5,091 nucleotides of DNA from an uncultured Ruminococcus sp. (lineage in GTDB: Bacteria; Bacillota; Clostridia; Oscillospirales; Acutalibacteraceae), in NCBI GenBank assembly GCA_902773065.1, contig CACYDD010000350.1:1-5091 (forward strand), written 5' to 3'. A program made the position numbers and the translations under genes. Positions 1-4,717 of the stretch are shown piece by piece. The notes below the pieces were generated by a model. The model saw only the letters and a program-made list of their open reading frames with translations. It ran no database searches and had not been told where the DNA came from. Position 1 is the first letter of the stretch. Every line of letters begins with the position of its first letter.

Positions 1-42
1 AAGAAGAAATCTGAAGCTGCTCGTAAGCGCAAGTACAAATAA
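1..42 (+). CDS. rpsU: 30S ribosomal protein S21, C-terminal end (partial)
   Basis: This is the last 13 codons plus the TAA stop of a gene that begins before the window. The visible peptide is KKKSEAARKRKYK. It matches the very basic C-terminus of Firmicutes S21 (the Bacillus subtilis protein ends in nearly the same KKKSEAARKRKF), so I call it on this match although only the tail is seen. S21 is a small-subunit ribosomal protein near the anti-Shine-Dalgarno end of 16S rRNA and takes part in translation initiation. A strong hairpin terminator follows 24 nt after the stop, so rpsU is probably the last or only gene of its transcript. In many Firmicutes rpsU is followed by yqeY; here it is followed by yqeG instead. 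Confidence 0.88.
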   Translation, partial: KKKSEAARKRKYK

Positions 43-65
43 TTAATATTGTACACAGAAAATTG

Positions 66-131
66 AGGATATTTCCTGAGAGCGGCTTCTGCCTTGCAGA
101 GCCTTGTTTTGGGAGATATCCTTTTTGTTTT
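66..131 (+). terminator. Branched rho-independent terminator of rpsU
   Basis: AGGATATTTCC (66-76) pairs with GGAGATATCCT (112-122) to form an outer stem of about 11 bp with one G-U pair, extendable by a U-G pair at 77/111. A second hairpin sits inside the loop: GGC (84-86) with GCC (101-103), then TCTGC (88-92) with GCAGA (96-100) around a CTT loop. The outer stem runs directly into TTTTTGTTTT (122-131). The stem followed by a T-tract is the standard intrinsic terminator layout; the nested hairpin makes it larger than usual. Confidence 0.8.
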
Positions 132-150
132 ATGACCCTTTAAATCCACA

Positions 151-213
151 GACTAAGTAGAAGGGTGAAGGTAGAAAAAGTGTGGAGTGTGAAGAGTGGA
201 GTGTGGAGTTATG
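151..213 (+). repeat. Degenerate heptameric tandem repeat spanning the yqeG ribosome binding site
   Basis: Cutting from base 151 in steps of seven gives GACTAAG, TAGAAGG, GTGAAGG, TAGAAAA, AGTGTGG, AGTGTGA, AGAGTGG, AGTGTGG, AGTTATG. Units five to eight (179-206) are near-identical copies of AGTGTGG; the earlier ones are purine-rich relatives kept in the same 7-bp register. The last unit contains the yqeG ATG (211-213). The repeat supplies GGAG at 184-187, 198-201 and 205-208. The copy at 198-201 is 9 nt before ATG 211, and the one at 184-187 is 8 nt before an alternative GTG at 196. The period is visible in the sequence; any regulatory role is inference. Confidence 0.7.
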
Positions 214-729
214 GCGTTGTTGAGGCCTACTGTTGCGGTGGAGAAGGTGACGGATATCAGTCCGGAGCTTCTCAGGCAGATGGAAGTGGATGCGATCCTG
301 CTTGATGTGGATAATACGCTTGCGCCGCCAACGGAGAAAATACCGTATGAGGGGGTGCAGGAGTGGATCAATGAAATTAAAGAAGCGGGCTTTGCCGTTG
401 TGATATGCTCGAATAATTATCATTCAAGAATACAGCCGTTTTCGGATTCTGTGGGGCTGGACTGCGTTGCAATGAGCTTGAAACCATTTCCGTTCGGTTT
501 TAACAGGGCAAAGAAAAAGCTGAAAGAAAAACCGAAGTCTGTTGTTGTGGTCGGAGATCAGGTATATACGGATGTTCTTGGGGCAAACCTTGCAGGAATG
601 AAGTCGATACTGCTGATGCCGCAGTCGGAGGAACACGGATTTACAATATATGTAAGGAGAAAGCTTGAAACGGGTGTGCGGAAAAAACTGAAAGTGATAA
701 AAAGGGGCGAAGAATATGTCGTTGAATGA
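211..729 (+). CDS. yqeG: YqeG-family HAD-superfamily (subclass IIIA) phosphatase
   Basis: A 172-residue protein of the usual YqeG length with all four HAD motifs: motif I DVDNTL at 32-37 (nucleophile D32, acid/base D34), motif II CSNN at 66-69, motif III lysine K91 in the KPFP stretch, and motif IV GDQVYTD at 115-121 (metal-binding D116 and D121). No large cap domain, signal peptide or membrane segment is visible, so it should be a cytosolic Mg-dependent phosphatase. The substrate is not settled for bacterial members. The family is related to the eukaryotic Gep4/PGPP1 phosphatidylglycerophosphate phosphatases, so a lipid phosphate is possible. I chose ATG 211 because it gives the family-like N-terminus MALLRP and has GGAG 9 nt upstream; a GTG at 196 would add five residues. 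I see no convincing promoter in 131-210. It is the first gene of a tight operon and overlaps the next gene by 14 nt. Confidence 0.9.
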   Translation: MALLRPTVAVEKVTDISPELLRQMEVDAILLDVDNTLAPPTEKIPYEGVQEWINEIKEAGFAVVICSNNYHSRIQPFSDSVGLDCVAMSLKPFPFGFNRAKKKLKEKPKSVVVVGDQVYTDVLGANLAGMKSILLMPQSEEHGFTIYVRRKLETGVRKKLKVIKRGEEYVVE

Positions 730-1042
730 GCCTGATAAAATAGATGCGGCTGCTGTGGACGGAAACGAACTGGTGCTGTTGGTGGTTGATTCGCTGAGCT
801 GGAATATGTATCAGAAGGAGCATTTAAAAATGCTTCAGGATAAATACAACAGCTATATCAGATATATTGACAGCAAAGGGTACAGGGAGCAGTTCCCGAA
901 CAGAGTATTTGATTCGTTCAGAATTGATACAGTATTTAAATATCAGTATGACAACGGTTTTGTGAAAATGCTGGAGCAGGTGAAAGACAAGCTGAAAGAA
1001 AAGAAAATTACCATTACCTACAGAGTAGCAGAGGGGGAGTGA
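716..1042 (+). CDS. Small DUF6572-like protein of unknown function
   Basis: A 108-residue acidic/amphipathic protein with no signal peptide or membrane segment. The opening MSLNEPDKIDAAAVDG, then a strand-like hydrophobic stretch ELVLLVVDSLSW (about 18-29), a helix-like part with HLKMLQDKYNSYIRYI (about 36-51), and a final KEKKITITYRV strand all recall the DUF6572 family as I remember it. The assignment is from pattern memory, not a search. The family has no established function. The start is ATG 716, with AGGGG at 703-707 and 8 nt spacing. It overlaps the end of yqeG by 14 nt, and its TGA lies 4 nt before aroQ ATG, so it is almost certainly translated with its neighbours. Alternatives: an immunity-like or small accessory protein; nothing in the residues suggests an enzyme. 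Confidence 0.75.
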   Translation: MSLNEPDKIDAAAVDGNELVLLVVDSLSWNMYQKEHLKMLQDKYNSYIRYIDSKGYREQFPNRVFDSFRIDTVFKYQYDNGFVKMLEQVKDKLKEKKITITYRVAEGE

Positions 1043-1046
1043 CAGC

Positions 1047-1481
1047 ATGAAAAAAATTCTGTTTATTCTCGGACCTAACCTGAATATGGTCGGGATACGG
1101 GATGTGAATACCTACGGCAGTGAAACAGCCGAGAGCATAAATGAAGATGTCAGAAAATGGGCAGAAGAACTGGAAATTGATCTTGAGATCTATCAGTCGA
1201 ACCATGAGGGTGATATTATCGATAAAATTCATGCCGCCTATGGTAACAAGGACGGTATCATCATCAATGCAGGTGCGCTGACACATTACAGCTATGCACT
1301 GGCAGATGCGATTTCCTCTGTACATATTCCGACAGTCGAAACACATATGTCAAATATCGGTGCAAGAGAGGAATTTCGCCGCAAATCGGTGATTTCTCCC
1401 GTATGTATCGGCACAATAGCAGGCTTCGGCAAATACAGCTACTACCTCGCCCTAAAAGCCCTAATAATGCATAATGCATAA
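1047..1481 (+). CDS. aroQ: Type II 3-dehydroquinate dehydratase
   Basis: This 144-residue protein removes water from 3-dehydroquinate to give 3-dehydroshikimate, the third step of the shikimate pathway to aromatic amino acids; type II enzymes are cytosolic dodecamers. Visible motifs: GPNLN at 9-13 and the lid IRDVNTYG with R18 and catalytic Y23; QSNHEGDIIDKIH at 50-62; N74 in NAGALTH with H80; THMSN with catalytic H100; REEFRRKS with R107 and R111; and GFGKYSYYLAL near the end. All residues known as catalytic or substrate-binding in the family are kept. Small departures are A75 where proline is usual (NPGA), T99 where valine is usual (EVH) and G105 where histidine is common. The start ATG 1047 has GGGGGAG at 1033-1039, inside the end of the preceding gene. 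The last residues, MHNA, and the stop codon are encoded by a heptameric repeat, so the extreme C-terminus looks like recent sequence drift. Confidence 0.95.
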   Translation: MKKILFILGPNLNMVGIRDVNTYGSETAESINEDVRKWAEELEIDLEIYQSNHEGDIIDKIHAAYGNKDGIIINAGALTHYSYALADAISSVHIPTVETHMSNIGAREEFRRKSVISPVCIGTIAGFGKYSYYLALKALIMHNA

Positions 1482-1483
1482 TG
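1465..1483 (+). repeat. Heptameric tandem repeat TAATGCA at the aroQ stop codon
   Basis: Two exact TAATGCA units (1465-1471 and 1472-1478) are followed by a third partial unit TAATG (1479-1483). The aroQ TAA stop is 1479-1481. The array also creates an ATG at 1474 in frame with the downstream peptidase, but no Shine-Dalgarno sequence precedes it. Short heptameric tandem arrays are known as dispersed intergenic repeats in several bacterial groups (for example STRR sequences of cyanobacteria); whether this one belongs to such a family here is not known. Confidence 0.8.
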
Positions 1484-1527
1484 AACGGCATGGGGAAAAC
1501 TCTCAATTCTTAAAAAGGGGTGTTTTT

Positions 1528-2607
1528 ATGAATGGGTCGATAGAAGTGCTGGCATCATTGCTGCCTGAGACGGCGGATGCGGCATTGATCATATCAAACG
1601 AAAACAGAAGATATTTTACAGGTTTTGTTTCTTCTCTGGGCTATCTGCTTGTGACAAAAAAACAGGCATATCTTCTTGTGGATTTTCGCTATGCAGAGGC
1701 CGCGAAAACACAGGCAAAGGGCTGTGAGGTGATTTCCTACAGCTCGTTTGCGGAAAGTCTGACAGAGATTATTACAGGGAACGGAATCAAAAATATCTTG
1801 CTGGAGGGTTCGGCATTTACGCTGAACGGAGCAGAGGATATTGATAAGATTTTAAAGAAATGTGGTGCGGAAAGCATTAAAAATGCAGAGCTTGATAAAA
1901 TTATCGGAAAGCTCAGAATCGTCAAGACGGCTTCTGAGGTCGATAAGATCATCAAGGCACAGAGGATTACAGAACAGGCTTTGACAGAAACGCTCCGACT
2001 CATCAAAGAAGGCGATATGGAAAAGGATATTGCCTTGGAACTGGAATATAAAATGCGAAAACTCGGTGCAGAGGGTGTATCATTTGACCTGATCGTGATA
2101 TCGGGTGAAAAAACATCCATGCCGCATGGTGTGCCGGGAGAAAACAAAATCAAAAAGGGAGATTTTATTACCTTTGATATAGGCGCACTTTATCAGGGCT
2201 ATCACAGCGATATGACAAGAACCTATGCTTTCGGTGAAGTGAGCGAGAAACAGAAAAGGGTCTACAATACGGTTCTTGAAGCGCAAAAGCTCGGACTCGA
2301 AGCCGTCAAAAGCGGTGTCTTGTGTAAGGATGTTGACGCAGCGGCAAGAGATTATATTTATCAGGCAGGCTTTGAAGGTTGTTTCGGACATTCAACAGGG
2401 CATGGTGTGGGGCTTGAAATTCATGAACAGCCCTTTGTTTCCCAAAAAAGCGATACTGTTTTGCAAAGCGGTATGGTTATCACTGTTGAACCGGGAATCT
2501 ACCTTCCGGGAGAGTTTGGTGTCAGAATTGAGGATATGGTAGTTGTGACCGCTGACGGCTGTATCAATTTAGCGACACTGCCGAAAGAACTTAGTGTAAA
2601 ATTATAA
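1528..2607 (+). CDS. M24-family metallopeptidase, Xaa-Pro aminopeptidase/dipeptidase type
   Basis: A 359-residue cytosolic enzyme expected to cleave peptides with proline in the second position. Residues 1-125 form the N-terminal creatinase-like domain (ISNENRRYFTGF at 22-33, LLVDFRYAEAA at 49-59). Residues 130-359 form the pita-bread catalytic domain. All five dinuclear metal ligands can be read: D217 (TFDIGA), D228 (HSDMTRT), H292 (STGHGVG), E321 (VEPGIY) and E335 (RIED). Substrate-site histidines H200 (SMPHG) and H299 (EIHE) are present. I start at ATG 1528 because AGGGG at 1516-1520 lies 7 nt upstream and the length fits the family. The frame is open back to an ATG at 1474, which would add 18 unconserved-looking residues and lacks a ribosome binding site. 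It follows aroQ, as yqhT follows yqhS in Bacillus subtilis, but the efp gene found next in that arrangement is absent here. PepQ-like and YpdF-like names both fit; I cannot separate them. Confidence 0.93.
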   Translation: MNGSIEVLASLLPETADAALIISNENRRYFTGFVSSLGYLLVTKKQAYLLVDFRYAEAAKTQAKGCEVISYSSFAESLTEIITGNGIKNILLEGSAFTLNGAEDIDKILKKCGAESIKNAELDKIIGKLRIVKTASEVDKIIKAQRITEQALTETLRLIKEGDMEKDIALELEYKMRKLGAEGVSFDLIVISGEKTSMPHGVPGENKIKKGDFITFDIGALYQGYHSDMTRTYAFGEVSEKQKRVYNTVLEAQKLGLEAVKSGVLCKDVDAAARDYIYQAGFEGCFGHSTGHGVGLEIHEQPFVSQKSDTVLQSGMVITVEPGIYLPGEFGVRIEDMVVVTADGCINLATLPKELSVKL

Positions 2608-2713
2608 TTGGCATATTACTTGCGGCGCGGCAATAAAAAATGGTTTTTATAAACTTGAGCGCGAAATAGGGATCGGCGGCTCGCCGGCGAAGGAATTGAT
2701 TGTGCTGTAATTA
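2608..2713 (+). other. Intergenic stretch with GC-rich patches and weak hairpins, no gene seen
   Basis: No open frame with a ribosome binding site is present. ATAAAAA (2633-2639) pairs with TTTTTAT (2644-2650) around ATGG, an all-AT 7-bp stem that could be a weak terminator for the operon ending in the peptidase but lacks a GC stem. CGGCG (2674-2678) pairs with CGCCG (2682-2686) around GCT and has no T-tract after it. The GC-rich patches at 2621-2631 and 2657-2692 stand out against the AT-rich surroundings. Confidence 0.4.
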
Positions 2714-2742
2714 TTGACAAGTACCGCAAGATGTTATAAAAT
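2714..2742 (+). promoter_or_regulatory. Sigma-A-type promoter for the DUF2185-like gene and tgt
   Basis: A perfect -35 box TTGACA (2714-2719) is followed by exactly 17 bp and a -10 box TAAAAT (2737-2742), five of six matches to consensus. Transcription would begin near 2749-2751, leaving a 5' leader of roughly 28 nt with a GAGGAG ribosome binding site (2766-2771). The leader is too short for a riboswitch. No operator-like dyad is seen over the boxes. Confidence 0.8.
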
Positions 2743-2778
2743 TAGATTATTGTTAAATTTCAGATGAGGAGAATTGAT

Positions 2779-3507
2779 ATGGTAACTTTTGAAACAGAGA
2801 TCAATAATAAAATTGTAAAGCTTTATTCAAATGCACCGCTCAAAAATGCGGCAACGGCACTTCTGCGTACATTGAATAAGCTTAGCGGAGAAACCAATAT
2901 TTTCAGCCCGAATTTTGTGGTAAATTACGGTTGGGCAAGATATTATCTCAGCAAAAGAAAAGATAAGAACAATGTTTACTATGTTGTTCAGACAGCGGAT
3001 TATCAGAATGATCCTCTCAAACTCAGGACAGATGACTGTACGATGGCACTGATCGTTCAGAATATGCAGGTAGACACCAATATGAAGGCTAAGGTGAAAA
3101 AGCCTGAGCCTACTCTGTTCAGTGATACGATCTTGGTGCTGAAAGAGGCAATCAATGCACCTGACGTTTATCTGAACCGTACCGAGCCGACCAAAAACGG
3201 CGATTCAGGCTGGTATATGGGTTTGCTGAATGACGAAAAAGAGGGCGAGCATGAGCATGATGAATTTGTCACAGTTCATACAAGTGAACTGATGAAGATC
3301 AGGGGCGAGGCACTCCGTGTTCTCCAGATGCCTGTGGGTACGCTTGCGGTATTCCATGACAATACAATGACGGCTCTTGTGGATGGTGACGATAATCCGC
3401 TTGAATTCACAACAGCAGACGACAGAAAGCGTGCCGTTGCACAAAAAGCTACTGCCGAAGCAGCACAGGCTGAATCAGAAAATAAAGAAGATTCTGCAAA
3501 GGAATAA
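2779..3507 (+). CDS. DUF2185/Imm33-like domain protein with unrecognised N-terminal region
   Basis: A 242-residue acidic protein with no signal peptide or membrane segment. Residues about 1-112 I do not recognise; they include a conserved-looking VVNYGWARYYLSKR (47-60) and DCTMALIVQNMQ (86-97). Residues about 115-195 resemble DUF2185, the immunity-protein Imm33 fold: a strand DTILVLKEAI (116-125), then YLNRTEPTKNGDSGWYMG (131-148) with the DSGW signature, an acidic HEHDEF run (158-163), and MPVGTLAVF (184-192), matching the PVGSxF ending of that domain. The last 30 residues are a charged, Ala/Glu/Lys-rich, probably disordered tail. I start at ATG 2779 because GAGGAG lies 7 nt upstream; an ATG at 2764 would overlap that site. 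It is first in its transcript and ends 3 nt before tgt. Imm33 domains were named from polymorphic toxin immunity loci, but no toxin is seen here, so the role is unknown. Confidence 0.85.
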   Translation: MVTFETEINNKIVKLYSNAPLKNAATALLRTLNKLSGETNIFSPNFVVNYGWARYYLSKRKDKNNVYYVVQTADYQNDPLKLRTDDCTMALIVQNMQVDTNMKAKVKKPEPTLFSDTILVLKEAINAPDVYLNRTEPTKNGDSGWYMGLLNDEKEGEHEHDEFVTVHTSELMKIRGEALRVLQMPVGTLAVFHDNTMTALVDGDDNPLEFTTADDRKRAVAQKATAEAAQAESENKEDSAKE

Positions 3508-3510
3508 TAT

Positions 3511-4641
3511 ATGTTTAAACTGAAATTACAGCAGGGCAAGGCAAGACGTGGGGAACTGATCACTTCCCACGGTATTGTCCAGACACCTGCTTTTATGAAT
3601 GTAGCAACCTGTGGTGCAATCAAGGGGGCAGTGTCTGCTCTTGACCTGAAAGAGCTAAGATGTCAGGTGCAGCTTTGCAATACCTATCATCTTCATCTGC
3701 GTCCGAAGGATGAAAATGTCAGAAGGCTTGGCGGTCTGCATAAATTCACAAGATGGAACGGTCCGATCCTGACCGACAGCGGCGGATTTCAGGTGTTTTC
3801 ACTGGCAAAGCTGAGAAATATCAAAGAAGAAGGCGTGACCTTTGCTTCACATATTGACGGGCATAAGATCTTTATGGGACCCGAGGAAAGCATGACCATA
3901 CAGTCCAATCTTGGCTCCGATATTGCAATGGCATTTGATGAATGTATTGAAAATCCTGCCGAATATGATTATACAAAGCGTTCCTGCGACAGGACTTACA
4001 GATGGCTTTGCCGCTGCAAGGAGAAAATGGCGGAGCTGAATTCCCTTGAAACGACTATTAATTCGAAACAGATGCTGTTCGGAATCAATCAGGGTGCTAC
4101 CTATGACGATATCAGAATCGACCATATGAAGCGTATTTGTGAACTTGACCTTGACGGCTATGCTGTGGGAGGTCTTGCAGTAGGGGAGAGCGCAGAGGAA
4201 ATGTATCACATTCTCGATGTTGTCGAAGAATATATGCCGAAAGAGAAACCAAGGTATCTCATGGGTGTGGGAACGCCTGTGAATATTCTGGAAGCGGTTC
4301 ACAGAGGAATCGATATGTTTGACTGCGTTATGCCGACAAGAAATGCACGTCATGCAAACGTATTTACATGGTCGGGGCGCAGGAATATGATGAATGAGAA
4401 ATACTCTCTTGACGAAGAACCGCTCGACAGTGAATGTGACTGCCCTGTATGCAGGAATTTTGACAGAGCCTATATCCGGCATTTATTCAAAAGCGGAGAA
4501 ATGCTTGCCATGCGTCTGTGCGTCATGCACAATGTGTATTTTTACAATACACTCCTGATGCGGGTCAGGGAAACGATTGAACACGGCACATTTGAGGAAT
4601 TTTATACGAAATACAGAGAGATTCTTGATAAGAGAATATAA
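3511..4641 (+). CDS. tgt: tRNA-guanine(34) transglycosylase (queuosine biosynthesis)
   Basis: A 376-residue enzyme, normal bacterial length, that exchanges guanine 34 in the anticodon of GUN tRNAs (Asp, Asn, His, Tyr) for a queuine-type base such as preQ1. It is cytosolic and zinc-dependent. Residues seen: D89 in LTDSGGFQ, D143 in AFDEC, Q194 in FGINQGA, GGLAVGE at 220-226, nucleophile D271 in FDCVMPTRNARH, and the zinc site C309, C311, C314 (CDCPVC) with H340 (MHN). C145 and V224 sit where the preQ1-using Zymomonas enzyme has C158 and V233, which fits preQ1 rather than queuine use; this is inferred from motif alignment by eye. AAAGGA (3498-3503) lies 7 nt before ATG 3511. It is 3 nt after the DUF2185-like gene and 76 nt before yajC, the conserved tgt–yajC linkage. 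No queA or preQ1 synthesis gene is in the window. Confidence 0.97.
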   Translation: MFKLKLQQGKARRGELITSHGIVQTPAFMNVATCGAIKGAVSALDLKELRCQVQLCNTYHLHLRPKDENVRRLGGLHKFTRWNGPILTDSGGFQVFSLAKLRNIKEEGVTFASHIDGHKIFMGPEESMTIQSNLGSDIAMAFDECIENPAEYDYTKRSCDRTYRWLCRCKEKMAELNSLETTINSKQMLFGINQGATYDDIRIDHMKRICELDLDGYAVGGLAVGESAEEMYHILDVVEEYMPKEKPRYLMGVGTPVNILEAVHRGIDMFDCVMPTRNARHANVFTWSGRRNMMNEKYSLDEEPLDSECDCPVCRNFDRAYIRHLFKSGEMLAMRLCVMHNVYFYNTLLMRVRETIEHGTFEEFYTKYREILDKRI

Positions 4642-4651
4642 AATCTGTCAC

Positions 4652-4680
4652 TTGCAGCTTTTTGAACAAGCTGATATAAT
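4652..4680 (+). promoter_or_regulatory. Extended -10 promoter in front of yajC
   Basis: TGATATAAT (4672-4680) is a perfect -10 hexamer with the upstream TG of an extended -10 promoter. A weak -35 TTGCAG (4652-4657, three of six) lies at exactly 17 bp. Initiation would fall near 4687, within an (AT)6 run, giving a leader of about 30 nt before yajC. No terminator separates tgt from this promoter, so yajC could be read both from here and from the upstream promoter at 2714. Confidence 0.65.
4655..4673 (+). promoter_or_regulatory. Inverted repeat inside the yajC promoter spacer (possible operator)
   Basis: CAGCTT (4655-4660) and AAGCTG (4668-4673) form a perfect 6-bp dyad separated by TTTGAAC. 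It fills the spacer between the -35 and -10 boxes, a common operator position. It could also be a small RNA hairpin at the end of the tgt message, but no T-tract follows, so terminator function is unlikely. Six base pairs can arise by chance. Confidence 0.25.
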
Positions 4681-4690
4681 ATATATATAT
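4679..4690 (+). repeat. AT dinucleotide repeat (AT)6 just after the yajC -10 box
   Basis: Six AT units overlap the last two bases of TATAAT and extend into the predicted transcription start region. Such a tract can vary in length by slippage and can offer overlapping -10-like hexamers, so the exact start of transcription may be spread over several bases. Confidence 0.6.
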
Positions 4691-4717
4691 TGTATTTTGG
4701 AAAGGATTTAAGGAAAG

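Noticed and set aside
131..210. A dedicated promoter for the yqeG operon
   Set aside because: No pair of -35 and -10 boxes with acceptable match and spacing is visible; TTAAAT at 140-145 has no usable -35. The operon promoter may be unusual, or transcription may read through from rpsU.
1737..2153. A 138-codon minus-strand open frame inside the peptidase gene
   Set aside because: The product is Ser/Ile/Leu-rich with no recognisable domain and is the complement of a well-supported M24 enzyme.
2276..2542. A second plus-strand frame of 88 codons overlapping the peptidase
   Set aside because: It covers the region encoding metal ligands H292 and E321 in the main frame and has no domain or independent start signal.
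2619..2730. Inverted 7-mers CTTGCGG (2619-2625) and CCGCAAG (2724-2730), the second within the promoter spacer at 2714-2742
   Set aside because: Seven bases matching across about 100 nt is close to chance expectation for a stretch this size, and the match does not extend on either side.
2643..2762. Possible riboswitch or leader RNA, such as a preQ1 element controlling tgt
   Set aside because: The predicted leader after the 2714-2742 promoter is only about 28 nt, and I see neither a preQ1-type pseudoknot pattern nor a regulatory terminator there or in the 3-nt gap before tgt.
3847..4482. A 211-codon open frame on the minus strand inside tgt
   Set aside because: It lies wholly antisense to a gene with every TGT catalytic and zinc residue intact, has no credible ribosome binding site, and its His/Cys/Phe-rich product looks like reverse-frame translation.
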